Source: Gemmatimonadota bacterium (GTDB taxonomy: Bacteria; Gemmatimonadota; Gemmatimonadetes; Gemmatimonadales; GWC2-71-9). Taken from it: 41,133 nucleotides of DNA. Shown here in pieces: positions 26,581-34,367 of the stretch. Below the pieces are notes generated by a model. That model had not been told where the DNA came from, did no database searches, and worked only from the letters and a program-made list of their open reading frames with translations. The stretch is taken from the NCBI GenBank assembly GCA_024641735.1, contig JAHECN010000007.1:1-41133 (forward strand), in the 5' to 3' direction. The position numbers and the translations under genes are program-made. Positions within the stretch are counted from its first letter, which is position 1. Every line of letters starts with the position of its first letter.

Positions 26581-27086
26581 TGGCAATCGGCGTCAAGGTG
26601 ATGGAACGCCCGACCGGAGATGTCTCCTACATCCGGGCCACGCTGAAGGGGATGGCGTTGACCTTCAAGCACATGTTCCAGGCACGCGTCACGCTCCAAT
26701 ATCCGGAAGTGCGCAGCAGCGATGATTGGCGCATTGCCACACGCTGGCGTGGCACGCACCGCATGCTGACCGACGAGCAGGGGCGGTCGAAGTGCGTCGC
26801 CTGTGGGCTCTGTCCGCAGATCTGTCCCGCCAACTGCATCAAGTTGGTCCCGGGCGAGGACGAGGCGGGGAACCGCTATCCCCTGATCTACGAGATCGAC
26901 GAGTTCCGATGCGTCTTCTGCGGGTATTGCCAAGAAGTGTGTCCAGAAGAAGCGATTCACGTCGGAGTGCACTACGAAAACGCGGAGTACTCGCGAGACC
27001 GCTTCGTGTACGATCTTGAGCGGTTGTCGGCCCAGGTCCACCCGGTGTCGACCCTTTGGGATCCCACCGATCCGCGTGGGGAATGA
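26580..27086 (+). CDS. nuoI: NADH-quinone oxidoreductase subunit I (two 4Fe-4S)
   Basis: NuoI carries clusters N6a and N6b. The product is 168 residues from ATG 26580; the longer track ORF begins in nuoH. The two ferredoxin motifs are Cys72/75/78/82 (CVACGLCPQICP) and Cys111/114/117/121 (CVFCGYCQEVCP). The N-terminal segment has the family stretch GMALTFKHMFQARVTLQYPE. nuoJ begins after one base. Confidence 0.98.
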   Translation: MAIGVKVMERPTGDVSYIRATLKGMALTFKHMFQARVTLQYPEVRSSDDWRIATRWRGTHRMLTDEQGRSKCVACGLCPQICPANCIKLVPGEDEAGNRYPLIYEIDEFRCVFCGYCQEVCPEEAIHVGVHYENAEYSRDRFVYDLERLSAQVHPVSTLWDPTDPRGE

Positions 27087-27087
27087 G

Positions 27088-27648
27088 ATGACCGCCCTCA
27101 CCGTCGTGTTCGGGATCTTTGCCATCTGGGCCGTCGTCTCGGCGCTGCTGTGCATCACGCGGACCAACGCGATGGCCTCGGCGCTCTGGCTGGTGTCCAC
27201 GATGTTTGCGCTGGCCGGGATCTATGTCCTGCTGCAGGCGGAGTTCATCGCGGCCATTCAGGTGCTCGTCTACGCCGGCGCCGTGATGGTGCTCTTTCTG
27301 TTCGTGATCATGTTGCTCAACGTCGAAGAGACCCCGCGTGAGTGGAAGCGGTGGCCAGTCTGGCTGCTCGCCTCAGGACTTGCCGCGGTCCTCACGGCGG
27401 AGCTGGTCACACTGCGCGGCTACTCGCCCGGACGTCTGGCGCGTGAGATCTCGACCATGCCCGACTCGATGGCGATTCCGGCGTACGTCTTCCCGGGCGC
27501 GATGGGGACCGGACCGGACCCGCGTGGCGTGGTGGGCAAGATCGCCGAGCCACTGTTTCAGGCCTATCTGATTCCGTTCGAAATCACGTCGGTGTTGTTG
27601 CTGGCCGCCGTGATCGGTGCGGTTGTCCTCGCCAAGAAGAGGCTCTGA
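27088..27648 (+). CDS. nuoJ: NADH-quinone oxidoreductase subunit J
   Basis: NuoJ is a membrane subunit whose third helix helps form the proton path. The product is 186 residues from ATG 27088; the track start 27016 lies within nuoI. Five membrane segments are visible; the conserved one is [27 protein letters not shown] (about 52-78). A loop of about 40 residues ([28 protein letters not shown]) precedes the last helix, [20 protein letters not shown]. It overlaps nuoK by one base. Confidence 0.96.
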   Translation: MTALTVVFGIFAIWAVVSALLCITRTNAMASALWLVSTMFALAGIYVLLQAEFIAAIQVLVYAGAVMVLFLFVIMLLNVEETPREWKRWPVWLLASGLAAVLTAELVTLRGYSPGRLAREISTMPDSMAIPAYVFPGAMGTGPDPRGVVGKIAEPLFQAYLIPFEITSVLLLAAVIGAVVLAKKRL

Positions 27649-27944
27649 TGCTCCTCGGCCCATCCCTCGCGCTCTCGGCGGTGCTCTTCGCCCTCGGTGT
27701 CGTCGGCGTCCTGATTCGACGGAATGTGGTTGTCGTGTTCATGTGCGTCGAGTTGATGCTGAATGCGGTGAACCTGACGCTGGTGGCCCTGGCCCAACTC
27801 CACGGCACCAGTGGCCAGATCATGGTCTTCTTCGTGATGACCGTCGCTGCCGCGGAAGCGGTGGTCGGATTGGCCATCATTCTCGCGATCTTCCGCCATG
27901 TGCAGACGGTCGATCTCAAGCAATTCAACCTGCTCAAGGGCTGA
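27648..27944 (+). CDS. nuoK: NADH-quinone oxidoreductase subunit K
   Basis: NuoK is a three-helix membrane subunit related to MnhC/MrpC. The product is 98 residues, close to the usual 100. The buried glutamates required for proton pumping are present in [19 protein letters not shown] (second helix) and in [20 protein letters not shown] (third helix). It starts on the last base of the nuoJ stop and is followed, 3 nt later, by nuoL. Confidence 0.97.
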   Translation: MLLGPSLALSAVLFALGVVGVLIRRNVVVVFMCVELMLNAVNLTLVALAQLHGTSGQIMVFFVMTVAAAEAVVGLAIILAIFRHVQTVDLKQFNLLKG

Positions 27945-27947
27945 GAC

Positions 27948-29918
27948 GTGACTCATTTCGTCTGGCTCGCCATTCTCTTGCCGTTGCTCGGCGCCGTGGC
28001 GAATGGGATCATCGCCGTGCGGCGCCCGGATTCCCGCCGATTGGTGTCCTTCATCGGCGTCGGTGTTCTGCTCGGAGCCTTCGCGGTGTCGCTCGGTGTG
28101 CTGCGGGAGGTTGCAGCGGGCCACGGAGAGGCGACCAAACTTCTGCTCTGGCAGTGGATTCCGGTCTCCGATCGCCTCACGATCGATCTGGCCCTGCAAG
28201 TGGATCAACTCTCGGCTGTCATGCTGATGGTGATCACCGGGGTAGGGTCGCTGATCCATCTCTTCTCGGTCGGGTACATGCAGGAGGACCCGGGCTATGC
28301 CAGATACTTCGCGTACCTGAACCTGTTCGTGGCGTTCATGCTCGTGTTGGTGCTGGGGGCCAGTCTCCCGGTCTCCTTCATCGGATGGGAAGGAGTTGGC
28401 CTCTGTTCGTACCTCCTGATCGGGTTCTGGTTTGAAGTGGATGCCAATTCGGATGCCGGGAAGAAGGCCTTCCTCGCCAACCGGATCGGCGACTTCGGCG
28501 TCCTGATCGCGATGTTCATGCTCTGGTGGCATGTCGGCACGCTGGATTACGCTGCCCTCGCCGAGAAGGCTCCTGCGGTGCTTCCCTACGGTGGGACCAT
28601 TGCCACCACGATCGCCCTCTTCCTCTTCCTCGGGTGCACCGGCAAGTCGGCACAGATTCCGCTCTTCACCTGGTTGCCAGACGCCATGGCGGGTCCGACG
28701 CCGGTCTCGGCCTTGATCCATGCCGCGACGATGGTGACGGCTGGTGTCTTCCTCGTGGTCCGGACAGGCGTGATCTTCGCGTTGGCGCCGGTCGCGATGG
28801 AAGTGGTAGCAATTACCGGTGCGCTGACCGCCTTCTTCGCGGCGACGATCGCCCTGCGACAGAATGACATCAAGAAGGTGTTGGCCTACTCCACGGTCTC
28901 CCAACTCGGCTACATGTTCCTCGCCGTCGGAACCGGGGCATTTGCTGCCGGGATTTTCCACCTCGTGACGCACGCATTCTTCAAGGCGTTGCTCTTCCTC
29001 GGCGCCGGAAGCGTGATCCACTCGATGCACCACGCCCAGCATCATGCCGGCTCACACGCCGACCCGCAGGACATGCGGAACATGGGTGGATTGCGGAAGG
29101 CGATGCCGTGGACCTTCATCTTGATGGCCATTGCGACGCTGGCGATTGCGGGCTTGCCGCCACTCTCCGGTTTCTTCTCGAAGGATGAGATTCTCGCCGC
29201 GGCCTTCGCGCGTGGCGAAACCAATGGCCTCTACCGTGTCGCATGGGGACTCGGCCTCGCTGCCGCCCTGATGACGGCGTACTACATGTCGCGCCTGATG
29301 GCGATGACATTCCTCGGCACCTTCCGGGGTGGTAGTGATGTGGAGCCACACCTGCATGAGGCGCCTGCTGTGATGACCGCACCGCTCGCGGTTCTCGGCA
29401 TCCTCAGCGTGATCGGCGGCGCGTTGAACTTGCCGTCCTTCGTGGGCGGGTCTCACGGACTGGAGCATTGGCTTGAGCCCGTGACGGAACCGGCAACGCG
29501 CCTGATGGACGCGCTTGTGATGCCGCATGGCAGTGTTGAGTATGCCTTGATTGCCGGTGCCATCGCGATCGCCATCACCGGGTTGGTGGTGGGGGTCCGC
29601 TCGACACTTCGGAGTACCATCCCGACGCCGGCCGAGGCACCCGCCGAAACGGGAATCCGACGACTGCTGTATGGCAAGTACTTCATCGACGAGCTCTATC
29701 AGAAGCTCTTCGTCGGGCCGCTCGTTTGGTTCTCCCGCCGTGTCCTCTGGCAGGGCTTCGACCAGTTCCTGGTGGACCGGATGGCGGTCGGTGGCACTGC
29801 ACGGGTGGCGCAAGGACTCGGTTGGCTGGGCTCGCGACTTCAGAATGGACAGGTCGCGTTCTACGTAACTCTCTTTGCGGTCGGGGTGGTACTCATCCTC
29901 CGCACGCTGGTGGGGTAG
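27948..29918 (+). CDS. nuoL: NADH-quinone oxidoreductase subunit L
   Basis: NuoL is the distal antiporter-like proton pump with the lateral helix. The product is 656 residues from GTG 27948. Key-residue helices are GWEGVGLCSYLLIGFWFE (the pump Glu), GCTGKSAQIPLFTWLPDAMAGPTPVSALIHAATMVTAGVFLVVR (the central Lys and the family signature) and KKVLAYSTVSQLGYMFLAVG. A His-rich loop (SMHHAQHHAGSHADPQDMRNMGGL) and the C-terminal long helix region follow. A 493-codon open frame antisense to this gene is only a GC-rich shadow. Confidence 0.98.
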   Translation: MTHFVWLAILLPLLGAVANGIIAVRRPDSRRLVSFIGVGVLLGAFAVSLGVLREVAAGHGEATKLLLWQWIPVSDRLTIDLALQVDQLSAVMLMVITGVGSLIHLFSVGYMQEDPGYARYFAYLNLFVAFMLVLVLGASLPVSFIGWEGVGLCSYLLIGFWFEVDANSDAGKKAFLANRIGDFGVLIAMFMLWWHVGTLDYAALAEKAPAVLPYGGTIATTIALFLFLGCTGKSAQIPLFTWLPDAMAGPTPVSALIHAATMVTAGVFLVVRTGVIFALAPVAMEVVAITGALTAFFAATIALRQNDIKKVLAYSTVSQLGYMFLAVGTGAFAAGIFHLVTHAFFKALLFLGAGSVIHSMHHAQHHAGSHADPQDMRNMGGLRKAMPWTFILMAIATLAIAGLPPLSGFFSKDEILAAAFARGETNGLYRVAWGLGLAAALMTAYYMSRLMAMTFLGTFRGGSDVEPHLHEAPAVMTAPLAVLGILSVIGGALNLPSFVGGSHGLEHWLEPVTEPATRLMDALVMPHGSVEYALIAGAIAIAITGLVVGVRSTLRSTIPTPAEAPAETGIRRLLYGKYFIDELYQKLFVGPLVWFSRRVLWQGFDQFLVDRMAVGGTARVAQGLGWLGSRLQNGQVAFYVTLFAVGVVLILRTLVG

Positions 29919-29921
29919 GCG

Positions 29922-31481
29922 ATGACTTCCTTCCTGGCCTCCGTGGGGTACGATCGCTGGATTCTCCACGTCCTGTTGATCCTCCCGCTCCTCGGCATGC
30001 CGCTGATCCTGCTTTCGCCCGTGCGTGCGGCGCGCTGGATCGCCCTCGTCGTGGCGCTGCTGGAATTCGGACTGGGGATCGGGCTCTGGTGGGCCTTCGA
30101 CGCCTCCAATCCCGGCCTCCAATTCGTCACGGATCTGCCGTGGATGGAAGGCTACGGGGTTGGGTATCGGGTCGGGATCGACGGCATCTCACTCCTCATG
30201 GTGCTGCTCTCCGTCGTGATGATGCCTCTGGTGGTCTGGGGGAGCTGGCGTGGGATCGACCACAAGCAGCGTGGGTTCTACACGCTGCTGCTGGCGATGA
30301 AGGTCGGCATGCTCGGCGTCTTCGTCTCGATGGACATGTTCCTCTTCTATGTCTTCTGGGAACTGCTGCTGATCCCGATGTATTTCTTGATCGGCATCTG
30401 GGGCAGCGCCAATCGTCTCTACGCGGCCACGAAGTTCATCATCTACACGTTCGTGGGCTCGCTGCTGATGCTGGTTGCCATCCTCTGGATGGTCTTCCAG
30501 GTCGGCAAGGCGACGGGCACCTATTCGTTCGCGTATACCCACTTGCTGGACAATGCGGCGGTGCTGGCACCATGGGGCCCCTGGCTCTTCGTGGCGTTCG
30601 CGCTGGCGTTTGCCGTGAAGGTCCCGCTCTTCCCGTTTCATACCTGGTTGCCGGACGCCCACACCGAGGCCCCGACCGCCGGTTCCGTCGACCTCGCCGT
30701 GATCCTGCTCAAGATGGGAACCTACGGCTTCCTGCGATTTGCGATTCCGTTCGTCCCGGCCTTCGCGCTCTCCAAGACCACCGGTCTGGTGATGTCGGGG
30801 CTCGCGGTCATCGGCATCGTCTACGCCGCCTTGGTGGCGATGGTGCAGCCCGACCTGAAGCGTTTGGTCGCGTACTCGTCTGTGTCCCACCTCGGCTTCG
30901 TCATGCTGGGGATTTGGGGCAGTACCGTCGAGAGCGTCCAGGGCGCCATTCTGGTGATGGTGTCCCACGGCCTGTCGACGGGCGCACTGTTCTTCATGAT
31001 CGGCATGCTCTACGAGCGACGACACACTCGGATGATTTCGGACTTTGGCGGATTGGCGCGCGTCGCGCCGCTCATGACGCTGGCGTTCGTGATCACGGCG
31101 TTCTCGTCGATCGGCCTCCCGGGCTTGAATGGTTTCGTTGGAGAATTCCTGGTGTTGATCGGGTCCTTTGGCCGCTATCCGATTCTGGTCGGCGTGGCGA
31201 CCACCGTGGTGGTCTTCTCGGCGGCCTATATGCTCTGGGCAACGCAGCGCGTCTTCTTCAACCGCTTCACCAATCCGCGTAACGAAGGCATTGGGGACTT
31301 GAACTTCCGTGAGATCGCTGTGCTGACGCCCCTGATTGCTGCAATGTTCTGGATCGGGCTCTATCCCGGACCGCTCTTGCGGCGCACCGAGGGCGCGGCG
31401 AAGCGCTATATCGAATTGATCTCACCGCACCTGCCGGAAGCGACCCTGCCGGGGCCGATCACGTACGGAGCGCCGCGATGA
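29922..31481 (+). CDS. nuoM: NADH-quinone oxidoreductase subunit M
   Basis: NuoM is the second antiporter-like pump. The product is 519 residues from ATG 29922, 3 nt after nuoL. Diagnostic parts are DGISLLMVLLSVVMMPLVVW, FYVFWELLLIPMYFLIGIWG (pump Glu), AFAVKVPLFPFHTWLPDAHTEAPTAGSVDLAVILLKMGTYGFLRF (Lys and signature) and PDLKRLVAYSSVSHLGFVMLGI. About 14 helices can be drawn. It overlaps nuoN by 4 nt. Confidence 0.98.
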   Translation: MTSFLASVGYDRWILHVLLILPLLGMPLILLSPVRAARWIALVVALLEFGLGIGLWWAFDASNPGLQFVTDLPWMEGYGVGYRVGIDGISLLMVLLSVVMMPLVVWGSWRGIDHKQRGFYTLLLAMKVGMLGVFVSMDMFLFYVFWELLLIPMYFLIGIWGSANRLYAATKFIIYTFVGSLLMLVAILWMVFQVGKATGTYSFAYTHLLDNAAVLAPWGPWLFVAFALAFAVKVPLFPFHTWLPDAHTEAPTAGSVDLAVILLKMGTYGFLRFAIPFVPAFALSKTTGLVMSGLAVIGIVYAALVAMVQPDLKRLVAYSSVSHLGFVMLGIWGSTVESVQGAILVMVSHGLSTGALFFMIGMLYERRHTRMISDFGGLARVAPLMTLAFVITAFSSIGLPGLNGFVGEFLVLIGSFGRYPILVGVATTVVVFSAAYMLWATQRVFFNRFTNPRNEGIGDLNFREIAVLTPLIAAMFWIGLYPGPLLRRTEGAAKRYIELISPHLPEATLPGPITYGAPR

Positions 31482-32980
31482 GACTGATCGACCTCTCCAC
31501 GCCCGAAGGGGCGACGCTCGCACTCCTGCCGGAGCTTCTGCTCACGGCATGGGCTCTCGTGGTGCTCCTGGTCATCGGATGGCGTCACAAGACCGCGTCG
31601 GACATGCGCTTTGTTGGCGTGCTGTCGTTGGGCGGCTATGTCCTCGCCGGGTTGGCGACGGCCTGGCTTGCCATGGAACAGGCCCGCCCCGATGGATTGG
31701 CCATCATGGTGGCCCTCGATGGCTTCCGCTTCGCGAGTAACGCACTCTTGGTTGGCATCGGGGCAATCATCACGGTGATGTCCCTGCGTTGGCTCGAGCG
31801 GCAAGGCATCCTGGCACCGGAGTACTATGTCCTCTTGATGCTGGCGACCGTGGGGATGATGCTCCTCGCCGGCGCCGCGGACATGATGACGCTCTTCCTC
31901 GGCCTCGAGGTGATGTCCATCTCGGTGTACGTCCTGGCGGGATACGACCGGACGCGTCGTGCGTCGGCTGAAGCCGCGCTGAAGTACTTCCTGATCGGGG
32001 CGTTCGCGTCAGGGTTCCTGCTGTACGGCATTGCGTTGATCTATGGCGCGACCGGCCAATTCAACTTCACCTTGATCGGGGCGCAGCTCGCCTCGACTGA
32101 GCCGACCTTGATGGCGAAGCTCGGCATGGGGCTACTGTTGATCGGTTTCGCGTTCAAGGTCGCCGCCGTCCCCTTCCACGCGTGGGCACCCGACGTCTAT
32201 GAGGGCGCCCCGACTCCAATCACGTCGTTCATGGCGAGTGGAGTGAAGGCCGCTGCGTTTCTGGCGCTGGTGAGGCTCCTGGCCGAGGTGTTCCCGGCAT
32301 TCGTGGAGTTGTGGCGCCCGATCCTGGCCGCGCTCGCGATCGCGACGATCCTGATCGGCAACCTGGTCGCACTTGCCCAGACGTCACTCAAGCGCATGCT
32401 GGCCTACAGCGCCATTGCCCATGCCGGCTATCTCCTGTTGCCGCTCTGGGCACATTCGGACGACGGCACGGCCGCCGTGTTGATTTACCTGATCGGCTAC
32501 TCGATCACGACGGTGGCAGCGTTCGGTGTTCTGGCCTCGATCGAGCGGGCTGGAGCCCGCACCGTGCAGCTGACCGACCTCGAGGGATTGTATGCGGTCC
32601 GACCGTTCGCCTCGATCGCGCTCTCGGTCTGCATGCTCTCGCTCCTGGGCTTCCCTGGAACCTTCGGCTTCATCGGGAAGTGGTTCCTGATTTCCTCAGC
32701 ACTGCATCAGGGCGAAGTGTTGCTCCCGATCGTGGCGATGATCGGCAGCGGCATCTCCATCGGCTATTACATCCCGGTCGTCCTCTCCATGACGCTCAAG
32801 CCGACGCGCACGCGCTCGGCCCACCAGACGATCCGTTTTCCTCGCCCGGCCAAGCTTGCCGTGGCGCTCTGTGTAGCCGCGATCATCATCCTTGGTGTCT
32901 GGCCCAAGCCGACGCTCGACTTTGCGACGCAGGAAGCCGTGCAGCTGCGTCGCGGCGCGACCCCTATCTTCGCGCGCTAA
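31478..32980 (+). CDS. nuoN: NADH-quinone oxidoreductase subunit N
   Basis: NuoN is the third antiporter-like pump and the last gene of the 14-gene operon. The product is 500 residues. Diagnostic parts are LFLGLEVMSISVYVLAGYDR (pump Glu), IGFAFKVAAVPFHAWAPDVYEGAPTPITSFMASGVKAAAF (Lys and signature) and TSLKRMLAYSAIAHAGYLLLPL. Fourteen helices are plausible. The next gene, a hexose-phosphate mutase, starts 12 nt after the stop with no terminator between them, so read-through is likely. Confidence 0.98.
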   Translation: MRLIDLSTPEGATLALLPELLLTAWALVVLLVIGWRHKTASDMRFVGVLSLGGYVLAGLATAWLAMEQARPDGLAIMVALDGFRFASNALLVGIGAIITVMSLRWLERQGILAPEYYVLLMLATVGMMLLAGAADMMTLFLGLEVMSISVYVLAGYDRTRRASAEAALKYFLIGAFASGFLLYGIALIYGATGQFNFTLIGAQLASTEPTLMAKLGMGLLLIGFAFKVAAVPFHAWAPDVYEGAPTPITSFMASGVKAAAFLALVRLLAEVFPAFVELWRPILAALAIATILIGNLVALAQTSLKRMLAYSAIAHAGYLLLPLWAHSDDGTAAVLIYLIGYSITTVAAFGVLASIERAGARTVQLTDLEGLYAVRPFASIALSVCMLSLLGFPGTFGFIGKWFLISSALHQGEVLLPIVAMIGSGISIGYYIPVVLSMTLKPTRTRSAHQTIRFPRPAKLAVALCVAAIIILGVWPKPTLDFATQEAVQLRRGATPIFAR

Positions 32981-32992
32981 GGAAAGGCCCTC

Positions 32993-34363
32993 ATGCTCGT
33001 CCCACGGACGATATTCCGCGAATACGACGTTCGCGGGGTCGTCGGCACCCAGCTGACGCCCGACCTCGCATTCCATTTGGGATGCGCATTCGCCACGCTC
33101 GCGACCGAACACCTTGGGCGCCCGCCGCGTCTCGCCATCGGTCGCGACAACCGACCTTCGGGCGATGCGCTGGCGGCCGCGCTGCGGAATGGCGTGGTGG
33201 CCGTGGGAGGCACGGCGATTGACGTCGGCACGCTGCCGACACCGGCGCTCTACTATGCCGTGCACGCGCTGAAGGCGGATGGTGGTGTACAGATCACGGG
33301 GTCACATAATCCGCCCGAATTCAACGGGTTCAAGATGGTGCTCGTCGGGAGCTCCGTCCACGGCGAAGTGATTCAAGATCTGTGGGAGCGGATCGTCGCC
33401 GAGCGCTACGCCACGGGTGAGGGGTCGCACAGCAGCGACGGCTCGATCCTCGATCGGTACCGGGAAGCCATCGTGGCGCGCCACACCCTCGCGCGGACGG
33501 TGAAGGTGGTGGTGGATTGCGGCAACGGCGCCTCGGCGCTCATTGCGATCGAGACGCTGCGCGCGCTGGGTGCGGAGGTGATTCCACTCTTTGCCGAAAG
33601 CGACGGCACTTTCCCGAATCACCATCCCGACCCGACCGTGCTCGAGAATCTGGTCGACCTCCAGGATGCGGTGCGCCTGCACGGGGCTGAACTCGGTATC
33701 GCGTTCGATGGCGACGGGGACCGGATCGGGGCCGTCGATGATGCCGCCCGTCCGATCTGGGGCGATCAGCTGTTGGTCCTGTTCGGGCGCGATGCCGTGC
33801 GGCGATTCGGGGCCGGGGTGCCGGTCATTTTTGACGTGAAGTGTTCCGCGACGCTCCCTGCGGCACTTGAAGCCGCGGGAGCGCGTCCGGTCATGTGGAA
33901 GACCGGGCACTCATTGATCAAGGCCAAGATGAAGGAGGAGAAGGCCCCGCTTGCCGGTGAAATGAGCGGGCACATCTTCTTCGGCGGGGATTGGTTCGGT
34001 TTCGACGATGCACTCTTTGCCGCCGCCCGTTTGCTCGAAATTGTGTCGAAGGGGGCGGGGGGGCTGTCCCCGTTGCTCGCGGACCTCCCCGCGACATTCG
34101 TCACGCCGGAGCTCCGCGTGGATTGCCCAGACGACCAGAAGTTTGCCGTTGTCGAGGCCGCCTCGGCCCACTTCACCGCGAAGTATCCGGTGTCGACCAT
34201 CGATGGCGTGCGCATCTCGTATCCGGAAGGATGGGGACTGCTGCGCGCCTCGAATACGCAGCCCATTCTGGTGCTCCGATTTGAGGGGAGTTCCCCTGAG
34301 GCCCGTGACGCGTATCACGCCGAGATGACGGCGTGGCTCGCCACACGGGGGATTTCGGCCTGA
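32993..34363 (+). CDS. Phosphomannomutase/phosphoglucomutase
   Basis: It interconverts the 1- and 6-phosphates of mannose or glucose, feeding surface polysaccharide and glycogen pathways. The protein is 456 residues, the usual size for the AlgC/ManB group. The phosphoserine is Ser104 in TGSHNPPEFNGFK. Metal binding is DGDGDR (239-244), with Asp239, Asp241 and Asp243. The sugar-specificity loop is GEMSGH (322-327), and the phosphate-binding end is LRASNTQP. GEMSGH fits dual mannose/glucose use, but glucosamine mutase is excluded only by family style. It follows nuoN in the same direction at 12 nt. Confidence 0.93.
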   Translation: MLVPRTIFREYDVRGVVGTQLTPDLAFHLGCAFATLATEHLGRPPRLAIGRDNRPSGDALAAALRNGVVAVGGTAIDVGTLPTPALYYAVHALKADGGVQITGSHNPPEFNGFKMVLVGSSVHGEVIQDLWERIVAERYATGEGSHSSDGSILDRYREAIVARHTLARTVKVVVDCGNGASALIAIETLRALGAEVIPLFAESDGTFPNHHPDPTVLENLVDLQDAVRLHGAELGIAFDGDGDRIGAVDDAARPIWGDQLLVLFGRDAVRRFGAGVPVIFDVKCSATLPAALEAAGARPVMWKTGHSLIKAKMKEEKAPLAGEMSGHIFFGGDWFGFDDALFAAARLLEIVSKGAGGLSPLLADLPATFVTPELRVDCPDDQKFAVVEAASAHFTAKYPVSTIDGVRISYPEGWGLLRASNTQPILVLRFEGSSPEARDAYHAEMTAWLATRGISA

Positions 34364-34367
34364 GCGC

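Noticed and set aside
27564-29045. 493-codon open frame antisense to nuoK/nuoL
   Set aside because: Composition is Asp/Glu/His/Arg-rich nonsense typical of the antisense frame of a GC-rich membrane-protein gene; no domain is recognisable and nuoL is certain.
29726-31282. 518-codon plus-strand frame overlapping nuoL/nuoM
   Set aside because: It is an out-of-frame shadow of nuoM, Arg/Pro/Gly-rich, with no membrane helices or motifs.
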